Source: Paramecium tetraurelia (lineage: Eukaryota; Ciliophora; Oligohymenophorea; Peniculida; Parameciidae). From it: 64,000 nt of DNA. Within the stretch, counting starts at the first letter, position 1. Each line of letters opens with the position of its first letter. The position numbers and the translations under genes were made by a program. This document shows positions 25,561 to 38,944 of the stretch, piece by piece. The DNA lies in the NCBI RefSeq assembly GCF_000165425.1, contig NW_001799344.1, positions 412,980 through 476,979 of the forward strand. Reading direction: 5' to 3'. A model generated the notes under the pieces. That model was not told the origin of the DNA and searched no databases. It saw only the letters and a program-made list of their open reading frames with translations.

Positions 25561-26016
25561 ATGGATTAAGAAATATTTATCAAATAGCCATTGGATGACG
25601 ACAAAATAGATCAATCTGATTAGTAAGGAGATGTTTAAATTTTTATAGATAATCTTAATTAATGCAAAATGAAGAATCACTAGAACATTTGGTCAACTCA
25701 CTCATTCAAAATTAATAGCCAGATGCGGATGATTAATTTAAGTAATAAATTGGAAAGCGCAGAATTAACGACTAAAGGTATTTTATCAACAATATCAAAT
25801 AATGCCATCAGATTTACATTCCAAGAGGATAAGCGTATCTTGGAATTAGTTTAATAGGTTGGTCCCAATTTTAACAAAATAGTCAAATAGTTTCCAGGCA
25901 AAACAATGAATATGATAAAAAATAGGTATTATAAAAAGCTGCGATACATTAAAGAAGATCCTCAAAATGATCAAGAATAAGTGAAAAAGCATTCTAAATC
26001 GAAAAAAGCCAATTGA
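25561..26016 (+). CDS. Myb/SANT-domain protein
   Basis: Single-exon 151-residue protein. The C-terminal half carries one Myb-like repeat: FTFQEDKRILELVQQVG, PNFNKIVKQFPGKTMNMIKN and RYYKKLRYIKE, giving the three-helix pattern with spaced hydrophobics typical of a DNA- or chromatin-binding Myb/SANT fold. The N-terminal half is acidic and Gln-rich, the C-terminal tail is basic (KKHSKSKKAN). Probably a nuclear transcription-related protein. It starts 217 bp after the preceding gene. Confidence 0.82.
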
Positions 26017-26152
26017 TTTTTTGATTTATTTATAGACTAACTATGCCACTTTTGTTTTGTTTTGTAAAGGCCATGCTTTTAATAATATTTTATTCATATA
26101 CAATGTTTTATTATTTTTATTAATTAAATATTTATATTAACAATTTACTTCT

Positions 26153-26494
26153 ATGTAATCATAAAAGAGAGGATAACAACATAAACAAGGATATCAAGCG
26201 GATTTAAATAAATATTTTGGAAAGAGATTAAAAATTAAGTTGAATGCAAAACGAACAATTATTGGTACAGTAATTGGGTAAAATCAATTCTTATTAAAAT
26301 TAGATTTGACATTTTCATGAATTTAGTACTTGATCATTGCAAAGAATTGATTCCAGGACAAGGAGCAGAAAATAAAGATAATCTGTATCCAGGCTCTTTC
26401 AAATGTCACAGATCAACTAGTTGATATTGGTTAAGCAATTGTGAGAGGTAATTCAATAATCATGTGGGAATGTTTGGATAAGGTTAAAGACTGA
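26153..26494 (+). CDS. SNRPG: Sm G-like snRNP protein, probable frameshift
   Basis: Small Sm/LSm-fold protein, a ring subunit of spliceosomal snRNPs. Sm1 reads KYFGKRLKIKLNAKRTIIGTV then, after a 26-nt intron (26278-26303), FDIFMNLVLDHCKEL. Sm2 reads IGQAIVRGNSIIMWECLDKV. The Sm1-Sm2 linker differs from the human one. The linker is in one frame up to about 26382 (PGQGAENKDN) and the second motif in the +1 frame, and no GT..AG intron within this linker restores it. The intron-free length is one base over a whole number of codons. So a single-base insertion, assembly error or decaying duplicate is likely. Confidence 0.85.
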
Positions 26495-26653
26495 CTGAGT
26501 ATATAAACAATACAATGAATATGAATTAATCGATTGAATAATTTAATCATCTCTATGATTGTGGCCAAAGGATTTATAAAAAATTAAAATATTTCCAATC
26601 TTTCATTCTTCAAAAATTATTATTTCTGTTCTATTAGAAACACAGTTATTAAA

Positions 26654-26845
26654 ATGCAGAAAGTACTGAGATAAATTAAGCAGGATATTGATGAACAAAT
26701 TATTCTGTTTTTACAAACCCTTATTTATGATTATAAGTATTAATTTGAAATATATCTTAATAAAATATTTTGGTTTGATGTATCAATCAGTTTTCTCATT
26801 CCTAATTAAACAATTCAAGAAAATAATAAATTAAATTAGAAATGA
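26654..26845 (+). CDS. short hypothetical frame, 63 aa
   Basis: An open frame from ATG at 26654 to TGA at 26843-26845, encoding a helical, Ile/Gln/Lys-rich peptide (MQKVLRQIKQDIDEQ...). It overlaps by four bases the start of the next frame. It could be a small protein, or just chance in AT-rich DNA. Listed because its start region has a locally raised GC content. Confidence 0.25.
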
Positions 26846-27419
26846 TTTTTGTAATAATTAAGAATACCTTTTATTTCTATATTTTGATACACTCTATATT
26901 TTCTTTGTTGAGCTTGTTGATATGTATAGACAATGATATAGATCACTTTGAAATTTAATGCCCAAGAGTAATTATATATTTTATTTTAGATGAGTAATTC
27001 AATAAAAGAATTCATTGCAGGGATATTCAAACCATTTTTACCTGAAGTTATTGAATTTTTAGTTGGGAAAATATTAATGCAAGATTTACGAATAGTGAAT
27101 GCTCTTATATTTTCAGGAATTTTAGAAGTGGTCTTAGCACTATTAGGAGCATTGTAATATAGCATTTAATTTAAGTTACTATATTATGGTTGAAACACCA
27201 AAGTCTATCTAAAAGAGTTTGAGATTAATAGCAAAGTTGTTTTTCTTTATAGGAATAATATTATGGATAGCCGTCTATTGTAGTGGAATTGGATTAAGGA
27301 AATTACTTGAGATAGTGCACATAGTTTATTAAAATCCATAGAACGTAGAGAATTATACAAATGATTTCTCAAACTTTATACAAATGAGACAGGAAGAAAT
27401 TATGGAGTATTATTTCTGA
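26842..27419 (+). CDS. small membrane protein, about 177 aa
   Basis: Spliced frame with two 22-nt introns, one ending just before ATG at 26990 and one after LLGAL (near 27157); the total is exactly 178 codons. The first exon supplies a signal-anchor-like hydrophobic run (TFYFYILIHSIFSLLSLLI). The middle has a second hydrophobic region, then the segment AKLFFFIGIILWIAVYCSGIG forms a strong membrane span. The C terminus is polar. If the first intron is not real, the gene starts at 26990 instead. No family recognised. Confidence 0.52.
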
Positions 27420-27511
27420 TTGCATAATCATATTCTAAATTATATTACAAGCACAGTTAAATAAAGATATAAGGCTTCAAACCTTTTTAATATTGTTGTT
27501 ATTGTTTCTCA

Positions 27512-27919
27512 ATGAAATATGATAAGTCTATAATCTTAGATTAAATTACTTATTAAAATACCATTAAATAAACATTAAGAATGAAATAATTATAAAAGTA
27601 ATTAGATGATTTTTAATTTCTAAAGAATGCCTATAAGGTTGTTTTTTTGGTATTGAATCTTTTCTATTAATAATATAATTCTAAATATGTCTTTATAATA
27701 AAATAAGTTTTATTTATGAGAGGCTTCTATATTCAATAGTTATAAATTTTTGCACATAAAGATAGATGTTTGATATATTTTAAATAGTAGTTATATTTGC
27801 TAAATAAATCTTTAAAGAACAAAAAAATATCCAAATTATTTTCTTAATATTTGAGTGAGCTTTTCATGAATATATTAATTATCTATCTCATAAATAAGAT
27901 ATTGAATTAATTGCAATGA
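27512..27919 (+). CDS. hypothetical Gln/Leu-rich protein
   Basis: An uninterrupted 135-codon frame rich in Gln, Leu, Lys and Tyr with two hydrophobic stretches (KVVFLVLNLFY and MNILIIYLINKI). It is the longest frame in this otherwise AT-rich interval, but with only TGA as stop such lengths occur by chance, and no motif is recognised. Confidence 0.3.
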
Positions 27920-28176
27920 TATTTATATGGTAAAAACGATCTAAGTCGAAGATGCCTAGATAGTATAGTAATTTTATAATTTTTAAAAGCAATGCGATTG
28001 TTAGCAAACAAAACGATTTGCTTTAGAAAAATTGTAATTCCTTATATTCTATATAGAATCTAATTTATTGAGATATTTACGATATCAAATATTTAGAATT
28101 GTAAGTATAATTTACAATAACATGTATTTAGAAGCATAAGTTTAATTTTATATAATTTACATATATATGAATTAAT

Positions 28177-28578
28177 TCAATTTTGCCTAATTTATGTATA
28201 CTTGGTGTTTTGATATTATTTGCCCTCTCCTTCTAGATTAAATACGTTGCTTAAATTGATGCTTTCATTAACATCACCAGGGTTATAATTGTCATTATTA
28301 TCATTTTTTTTTTCAGGCTCCTCTTCAATTACAAAAAATTCCTTCTTTGTCATAGATGTATCCATTCTGTTTTACAATTTTTCATCATCCTAAATTTACT
28401 CAGATTTAGGAATGTCTTTGAAATTTTTGGAATTATTTTAATATTTAGGTTACTATTTCTGACTTCTCCTACATAATCTATATACTATAATCATTATTAT
28501 TAAAATTCCAAAGATTACTCCAAAAATGAGAATCCATTCAGTTGTAGAATCAAGTTCAACAAGTAATCTTGAAACCAT
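28177..28578 (-). CDS. single-pass membrane protein, 133 aa
   Basis: Single exon. After a short polar start (MVSRLLVELDSTTEW) comes one membrane segment (ILIFGVIFGILIIMIIVYRL) and a basic stop-transfer patch (CRRSQK). A cytosolic-looking tail rich in Asn, Glu and Asp follows. No cleavable signal is needed, so it probably inserts with the N terminus outside. No family recognised. It is followed on the same strand by the kinase gene upstream of it (stop 28794). Confidence 0.68.
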
Positions 28579-28793
28579 GTTACTATGAGTTTTTAATTTA
28601 AATAAACAATAAATATAAATCTATAATGACTAACAATGTCATAATTTTTACAATTATCTCCATTTGCTAGCTTATCCTATCCAAAATCTTTTTCCAATCG
28701 TCCTTTTATTATTTTTCAGCCAATATTTACTAAAATTCGATTTCTGTAATTTTAACAATATTTTTATGAATAATTTATTAATCTAATAACAAT

Positions 28794-30268
28794 TCAATTG
28801 CTATTAGTGAAGCATAACTACAAATTATGGAAAATATCATACTGATTATCCTCAGCAGCCTTCTTTTTTAAATCATCAAAACTATCACCAATAATTTTGA
28901 TAATTTTATTAGTTAAGTTTTCCTCTAATTTATTTCTTTCAACATCATTGATCTCTGTATCAAATTGAGTTGAATCTTTCATAAGACTCTCCTTGCAATT
29001 TGCAAAAAAGATCTTATAATATTCTTATTCATTTTTTGTATAATTCAATATATTCCATTTTGTCCCTTTAATCAACATATCCTCGCCAGAATCACATGTT
29101 TCTTCAATCAATTAAACCAAGAGGTAGCTATAAGCCACCACAAGTCTTGATAATTAGAAAACGCATTCCTCAATGGATTAATCTGACCTAAAAATTCTTT
29201 TTAATTGATCTAATTTTTGATATAATTCTAAATTCACAAAATGACGAAAGGCAATATCCGATTTCATTTATTATAAAAAGACCAATTATTTACACAATTA
29301 ATCTCCTGTCATCTTTTAAGATTATTTTTACATCCAACTAAGATTTTAATCATTGTACAATTTCTGTAAGGTTGGATTATTAGAAACCAAGCCTTTTTCC
29401 ATACTTTCAAACATTTGAAATACTTAATCCCATTAAATCCTTTCAGATTCTTCCACTATTAAGGCTTTGGTTAGGAATTCTCTAGTAAATTCTGTAATGC
29501 CATTATGCTTAAAGACTAGAGGCTTCATTAAAATGTTTTTTAAAAGATCTTGTTCATCTCTTCCTTTCCAAGGTACATCATGAAATACCATTTCATAAAA
29601 GATGACTCCTATAGACCAGATGTCACATTTTGTAGAATAGGTTTTCCTCTATAGAATTTAAGGAGCCATATATAAAGGAGATCCAACACAAGATCTAAGT
29701 AATTAAGATGTATAATTATCAACGTATTTCGCAAATCCAAAATCTGAAAATTCATCGAAATAAATTGATACCTGCTATTTTGACAATACCCTCATGGTTA
29801 AGGATATTGGCAGGTTTTAAATCCCTGTGAATCACTCCTTACTTAACTAGTTCTTTGAATCCATTTATTATTTATAACATAATTCCTTGAGTCTATTGAA
29901 ATAGTGGATAAATATTGTGATACTTCTTATTCAGATATTCTTTTTTTTTAGATGAACTCTTTTAAATCCCCGTCTTTGCATAGCTCGGTTATTATATATA
30001 AGGATCTTTGGGTCGTAATGAGATCAATAAATCGAACGATATTAGGATGATTGAATTTCTTGAGTATCTCGATTTCACTGACAATTTAATTCCTTAAATA
30101 AGTATCTCTTTCAAAAAGTGCTAAATCCATTTTCTTGATAGCAACAATTTCATTGGTTTTGATATCTTATCCTTAAAACACTTTGCCATAAGCTCCTTCT
30201 CCCAAGCAGTGTCTCTCATTGTACTAGTATTAACCGATCTATTTAACACTCCTATTCAATTGACTCAT
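28794..30268 (-). CDS. ULK/ATG1-like Ser/Thr kinase
   Basis: 471-residue kinase from three exons (introns of 31 nt and 28 nt; the spliced total is exactly 472 codons). Subdomains in order: glycine loop GEGAYGKV, VAIKKMD lysine, HPNIVRF, HRDLKPANIL catalytic loop, DFGFAKYV, GSPLYMAPQIL activation loop, DIWSIGVIFYEM. The GSPLYMAPQ block with a Gln-rich catalytic region is typical of ATG1/ULK-type kinases of autophagy and nutrient control, of which ciliates have many. The C-terminal half is a helical region (IEECVFQLSRL..., GTKWNILNYTKNEQ). Protein-like sequence continues in the same strand for about 190 bases after the TGA, so a further 3' exon is possible. Confidence 0.85.
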
Positions 30269-30544
30269 TAAAGGATATATTAAGTATATTATAATATATA
30301 ATTATATTATGCATATATTAAATTATATTAACATTTCATGTTTGTACGTGGAAAATACTTAATTTAATTTATTACATTTAAATGTAAATTTTCCATATAA
30401 TTATGATTATCTATATCAGTTTTCATAAAATAATACGCATAATTTGATTATAGAGTGACATCTGAGTTTATTTATGACGGATTACTTTTAATTTATAATC
30501 GAGAATTGAAAGTAAAGATAAGCATAAATATTTTTTAAAATATT

Positions 30545-31647
30545 ATGAACAATATCGATTAATTCTTCATTAACCATATATAATAGTTTGTTCCATCTTG
30601 GAGTCATCTCTAAAGTGATGATTTGAGAATTACTAAGACAATAGGAATAACAAATAAGACTTATATTATTGAAGCAGATGCTACTCCAAACAAAATAATC
30701 TTTCGTCATTTTGGTGAGGTTGGAGTTGGATTATTTTTGAACAGAGAATAAGAATTGCACATAGCAAAACAAGTAGCTAAATGTAAAATGGGTCCTCATT
30801 TTTATGGTCACACTTAACATGTAACAACTAATTTAATAATAAAAGGTTCGTTTGGAAGAATACATAGAGAATGAGGTCATGAGTCAGGAGTCAATGAAGG
30901 ATCCTGAAACTTACACCCAAGTGGCATAGACCTTGTGCAAGTTTCATCAGATAGACGTGTCTAATCAAATGAATGACAGAACCCCTTTGTTTGAAAAAAA
31001 CTTGGAAGAAAATTCAGATTTCTTATAGTAAGTAAGAGAGAAAGTTTGTTCCAATTTATTCTCTGAAGACGAGAAGTCTATTCTATCTAACATGGCTCAT
31101 TGGTTCTCGGAGGAGGAAGTTAAATTTTTGCAATCAATATTACCAAAAGATGACATTGTATTTTCCCACAACGATCTATTAGCAAATAACATCCTATTGA
31201 TCCCACCTGTAATATTACATTCTTATCATCAATTAGAACTTCGATAAGGTAATGTTCATCGATTTTGAGTATTCCTCCTATAACTTCAGAGGATTTGACA
31301 TAGCCAACTATTTCAATGAATCACAATTTAGTTATCTAAACCCAAATCCACCTTACTTTTATATAGAGGAAGGGATGATTGATGAGGAGATCTTGAAGGA
31401 CTTTGTTAAAGTCTACATTGAGAAGTCAGGATTGGATTTAGACTATCAAAATTTACTACACCAAGTATATATTGGGTAGTTATTCTCACATTTCTTTTGG
31501 GCGTAATGAATTAATTTTATAATTTGTAGAGCATGGGGAATCATCATGGCTAAATCAAATGATATTGTTTTTGATTATCTCTCTTTTGTCGAAGTTAGAT
31601 ATCACAAATATTACTAACTAAAGAAGCATCTTTTTGGAAAATAATGA
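30545..31647 (+). CDS. choline/ethanolamine kinase
   Basis: 340-residue enzyme of the choline kinase family, which phosphorylates choline or ethanolamine at the first step of the Kennedy phospholipid pathway in the cytosol. Visible landmarks: NKTYIIEADA at the nucleotide end, GHTQHVRLEEYIENEVM, the Brenner-type catalytic motif SHNDLLANNILL, FIDFEYSSYNFRGFDIANYFNE (metal-binding Asp and the characteristic GFDIANYF), and the C-terminal SHFFWAAWGIIMAKSNDIVFDYL. Three introns (25, 28 and 27 nt); the spliced length is 341 codons. I cannot separate choline from ethanolamine preference. A normal 280-bp spacer precedes it. Confidence 0.93.
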
Positions 31648-31844
31648 TCAAAATATTAATAAATGTTATTAGAATATATAAAGTTAATGGTCTATTTAAA
31701 CTTGTTCAATTATTACAATTGTTCAATTTTCCATAAATTTAATACTCAAAATTTACAAAGAACAAAATTAACGAATCACTTCAGATTAGATGGTCTAAAC
31801 CATCGTAAACTATGAAACTGACATTTTATATCATTAAATTAAAT

Positions 31845-33877
31845 ATGAGTAAAATTAAAGTGTTGAGTGTCATAGGCAATCCTGACTTAATACATTTCAG
31901 AACTCTTCAGAAGACTGAAAGAAAAAAGACATATGAGATTTAAGAAATGCATGAGGTATAGACTTTCTTGAATATACTATCAGTCAGAATATGATCACGA
32001 AATGAAAATTCTCAAACGAGATGCCTCCCTGAGAATCTAACTAAAAAGATTGCAACCATTATCTAACCAAGAGCCCTTTACAATTGATGATTCTTTTACC
32101 TCCAAAACTGTTAAAAGGTGGACATAATTTATAGTAACTTAGGCCATTGTTGTTAATTCAAAATGGTACTCCTATGGTGCATTCTAATAGACGTACCAAA
32201 TTTACTCAAAGTTTAATTAACTAAGCCTATGAATCCTAGCTATCTTTTTTTAATTCAAGAAAGAACAGTATATACTATGATATTTATATAGCCTACGTAT
32301 AAATGATACTATCAATTGATGAATAACTCTATCCAATAATAATTGAATTGTATACAGAATATGCCCCCAAAGCATGCGAAAACTTTGTAAAGTTTTGCGA
32401 AGGTGTCACGATAGATGGAGATTATTATACATATAAAAATACTAAGTTTTAGAAATTTAAACCAAATGGTATTTACAATTATAACTTAAGGATTCTTATA
32501 AGGTGGATAATTTGCAAAGAAAGTGTCTATATATGGAGATTACTTTGAAGATGAATCCTATGCCCTATAACATGATTGTGAAGGTATCATAGGATAAGTA
32601 AATGATGGATTTCAACATACAAATCACTCCTAATTTTACATTACACTATCCTCAATGAGTTACTTTAACTTTAAAAGAGTTGCATTTGGGAAAGTCATAA
32701 GAGGAATGAAATAGTTTTCAAAAATTTTAAAAAAAGATTAAATTTCTCCCAACATAATCATCCAGGAATGTGGACGATATGATCAATAAGCGTAAATACG
32801 AATGAAGTTAGAGAAATTTTCTGAAGATTTTGCAAGTGTGTTACCTTAAAATGCTGAATCATTCAATAAGTTTATTGATGCTGAACAGGATAAACACAGT
32901 GAAGCTTAAGGAGATTTTACCAAATTAATGAAGTTTTTGGTTGAATAAATGAAATAGATTTCGAAATTTGCATATTCGTTAACTGCAATAAAGAAAGCAA
33001 TATTATAATTGAATGAATAATTTCAAAACAATCAATTATGTTTGATGTTATACATATTAGACAATCAATAAGTCTTATTAGCTGATAACTAATAGGGAAA
33101 ATATCTTGTAGTATTTAGGGCAATAGAGGGTACTGATTCATTTAGAGCATCGGCATTTATTGTATTTAAGAAATAAACAACGATGTTCAAAAATGTGAAT
33201 TTGAATGATCTGAAATAGAGTGGAGAACAAGTGGTGGGAATATGTTATTGTGTTTATGGAACAACAACTCAATTGGTCTTTGGAACTGGTTATAATTTGA
33301 GTATGTTCACACTTTAGAACAGTGAATTCAAATTATAATAAAAAGAGTATGTAGATGATTTGATAATGATAGACTATAAATCCCCAAAACTGAAACATTT
33401 TATTGTTCAGATATCAACGATGATTTTATATAATAAAAAATCATTTCTAGTTTACCCACTAATAACATGAGGTACACAAATAGTATCTTTACAACTTTAC
33501 ATCGTGTAGTAAGACTTGGAGGTCTGGCTATGTATAAGGATGTGACCATTTTCGAGGCAATGATTTGTGCATTCACTTTAGCAAGATCATGGGGTTGGTC
33601 ATTTTGTGCAGGAACAAGTATATAATCTATCGCTAATTAGCTACATTCAATTAAATAAAGGTCAAAAATGTTAACCAATTAACTTATCTTTATTTAGGTT
33701 AATAGAAATGGGTCTAGAAAATAGAGAATCATTTTTTATCAATAGTGTGAGTAATTAAATAATTTGTGAAGAATGTGTAATTATAATAATTTAGTAAATG
33801 AATCATATTAAAACAAATTCGAGATCCCTGCAACATAAAGCTAGTCCCTCTTTATTTTTGAACTTGTTGGGATTTGA
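31845..33877 (+). CDS. cyclophilin fused to degenerate fructose-1,6-bisphosphatase domain
   Basis: One long spliced frame of 624 residues with six introns (28, 25, 22, 26, 37 and 20 nt); the spliced length is exactly 625 codons. The N-terminal third after a charged leader carries a cyclophilin domain: IIIELYTEYAPKACENFVKF, KFKPNGFLQGGQFAKK and FAKK..GMKQFSKIL..IIIQECG. It runs in frame into a fructose-bisphosphatase-like domain: GKYLVVFRAIEGTDSF aligns with the catalytic GKYVVCFDPLDGSS, CVYGTTTQL with the hydrophobic core, and RYTNSIFTTLHRVVRLGG with RYVGSMVADVHRTLVYGG. The metal-binding acidic residues of DPLDGS are replaced (R-A-I-E-G-T), so it is probably not active. The final intron is weaker; the 3' end overlaps a convergent gene by about 75 bp. 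Confidence 0.75.
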
Positions 33878-34759
33878 TTCTGAACTCCAAATATTCGTGT
33901 TATTCCAAACACCCCATCCCATATTTTTAGCTATATTGATCCCAAAGGAATAGAGTTCTACGGTAGTGCACAGATGATAACTAAAAGGGCATTATTTTGC
34001 CTATTCAAATTAGCAATTTTCACAATGTAATAACACCCAATCTCCATTTAATTAAAACAGTTACGATGATGCCAGGATCTCCCATTCCTCTATCTTTCTG
34101 TTAAATAGTTTCAATGTATCTAGGTTGAATGAGGGCAATTCATTTTCTAAACCGATTTTCAGTTTTTTAAAACTAATGGCTTTTCCTGATTGCAATTTTG
34201 CACATTCAATTCCATTCACAAATAATTTAATTGATTTATCTGATAACACCAAGAACAATTGATACCATAATTAAGGTTACAACCTCATATTGGAAGCAAC
34301 AATTTATGAATTTTCTTTAATGGCAAATGTGGGAATGGTGGTATCAACGACAATGGAAACTGAATTTTAATGATCTTCTATTTCATCGAAAAGAGCCAGG
34401 ATGTTTCCTACCTCTTTTATTTTTCTTCCAATTTCTTCAAACATTATCTAAAAACTGACAGTCCATTATGAACCTTCAAATGAGGGAACAAATTAGACTT
34501 CAAATTCAGAATCCTTTTTGAAATATACTCCAGTTCCCATCATTGAAGATGATCTCGATAGTTCGTTGATGTTAGTAATGTGATTGTGAGGACCTGAATC
34601 TACCAATTTATCTAGATCAAAATTCCAGAAGCCAAAATATGGCTAATACTTTTCCCTTATTTTCATTCCAGGAGCACACAAGGTTTGGACATTTAGACCA
34701 CAATCATATTCTTCAAGTGAATATATTGTCAATATGAATAAGTTTATAAATATAAACAT
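33803..34759 (-). CDS. secreted lectin/LamG-like protein
   Basis: Single exon of 318 residues with an N-terminal signal peptide (MFIFINLFILTIYS). The rest is a jelly-roll-like sequence: FGFWNFDLDKLVDSGP, GVYFKKDSEFEVQF, WTVSFQIMFEEIG, LWYQLFLVLSDKSIKLFVNG, and a Trp-rich end MGWGVWNNTNIW. The repeated Gly-Trp/Tyr/Phe spacing resembles concanavalin-A-like or laminin-G-type lectin folds found on ciliate surfaces. There is no GPI or TM signal, so it is probably soluble or lumenal. No family named with certainty. Confidence 0.66.
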
Positions 34760-34827
34760 TTCTGATGATTTTATTATTTAACATTTGAACTGAGTTGAAT
34801 TTTGTAATTAAGTTTAAAATAAAAAAA

Positions 34828-35394
34828 ATGGACTAAATATCAGATGAAGCAATCAATGCCATGCCAAAGAAACCACAAAATGCTTACATGTTATTCAGAG
34901 CAGATACATATGATGACCTTAAGAAAAAGAACCAAGATAAAAGTATGACTGAATTGACTACAATGATATCTGCCTTGTGGGGAGAGTTGGACGACAAGAA
35001 GAAGGAAGTATTTCATTTATTAAGAACTCTAAATTAGAAATACAACAAAGATTATGACAAGGCTACTGAGTAATACAAGACTGATTATGCTGGCTGGTTG
35101 AAGAAGTTCAAGTTGGATGAAGATAAAGTAAAGAAGTTTCTCAAGGACAATAAATAAGCTAAAAAGAGGAATAAGAAGGGTTCCAAGAAGGTTACCAAGG
35201 CTTCAAAGAATGAAGACGAAAGTGACGATGAAGATGAACAGAAAATTTAGTCATTAAAAAATAAGAACTAAAAGAAACAATAAGAATAGAAGGAGTAGAT
35301 TGTATAAAAGAACACTAAAGACAATAAGGAATAATAGAAACCTAAGGTTAATCCATAGTAATAGAAGGAGAAGAAAGAAAACAAGAAAAAGTGA
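34828..35394 (+). CDS. HMG-box protein
   Basis: 188-residue single-exon protein with one HMG-box near the N terminus: PKKPQNAYMLFRADTYDDL, a charged helix (ELTTMISALWGELDDKKKE) and YNKDYDKATEQYKTDYAGWL. The order of aromatic residues (F, W, Y) fits an L-shaped HMGB domain that bends DNA. The C-terminal half is a basic/acidic low-complexity tail rich in Lys, Gln and Glu. Probably a chromatin or rDNA-type HMG protein. Confidence 0.88.
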
Positions 35395-35433
35395 TTAATT
35401 TATAATAAATTATAATTAAAATTATTCCTTATA

Positions 35434-36348
35434 ATGAGTTAAATTGAATAACTTTGCCAAGACTCCAATTTATCATGCGGAAGGGGAATTTTCATAGGAA
35501 TTTATGCTGGATTAATTTTTGCAATTTCAATCTATTGTTTAATAAAGCTTTATGGATTTATGGGCAGAATATCCTACGAAATGATTCCTTTGACCACATG
35601 TGCCATTCAATCTTCTTTGCATTTCATCAATGACCTCTTTTTAGTTACAAACTCTTTATAAATCGTTATAATTTACTTTTGTTTACAAACATTCATATTG
35701 ATTTCGCAAAGCTTTTTTCATTTGTACTACAAAATGACGTATTCGAATGAAGAATTTTAAGGATATCGAAGGAAATAAAAGTATAGCTTGTTAATATTTT
35801 ATATTCTATTTACAACCATAATCCTAGTATACTTGATTTAAATAGATGATTAGAATTGTTTGGCCTATTTTAATGTAGGATTAGTTCTTTAATTCATAAT
35901 AATTTTATTTAGTGTGTTAATATCAATACTATATGGTTAGAAATTAAAATAAGTTATGAACAAACATGAATAAACAAACGTGACAAAAATAGCAAACTAT
36001 TAAACGACAGCTGTGTAGATAGTTTTGAGCACTACTGCAATTTTTGAATTTATTATGTCAATTTTATCACTTACCACATTTTAAGGATTGTTTTGTAATT
36101 TACCATTAAATAATTCTAACGATGATGGATTTACATCTGGAGAGAATGTATATTTGACTTTCTTCTCCATTATAGAAATGACTCCTTGTATTTTAGTACC
36201 TTTAATTTTTTTCTACCTCCCACAAATATCATAACAATAAGACAAAAAGCAAGAGATTAACTTGAATGACACATTTTTATTATAATCTGCAAGACCGTCT
36301 TTGGATTTCAGTGGATTAATAAATATTTCTATTGAATTAAAGTAATGA
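35434..36348 (+). CDS. seven-span membrane protein, TOM1/THH1-like
   Basis: 304-residue single-exon protein with about seven hydrophobic helices: FIGIYAGLIFAISIYCLI, FLVTNSLQIVIIYFCLQTFI, LLIFYILFTTIILVYL, LVLQFIIILFSVLISIL, AVQIVLSTTAIFEFIMSIL and YLTFFSIIEMTPCILVPLIF being the clearest, with a polar C-terminal tail. The layout resembles the THH1/TOM1/TOM3 family of vacuolar membrane proteins; I infer this from topology and the terminal EMTPCILVPL pattern only. Spacing to the HMG gene is 39 bp. Confidence 0.62.
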
Positions 36349-36437
36349 AATTATTCACACTTTATTTAAAAATATATTAAGAGATTTTGTGTATACAACA
36401 GAAATTGGCGCAATATAATTATATAATTAATTAAAAA

Positions 36438-38898
<2,461 letters not shown>

Positions 38899-38944
38899 TT
38901 TATATTATGTAATTTTATATAATATTATATTTTTTAATTAACAG

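Noticed and set aside
26320-26350. Intron GTACTTGATC...TTCCAG in the Sm G gene to restore the frame
   Set aside because: It would delete the highly conserved VLDHCKEL part of the Sm1 motif.
28177-28793. Extra 3' exons of the ULK-like kinase running to about 28558
   Set aside because: Needs a 39-nt intron and would overlap the next gene; kept only as a note.
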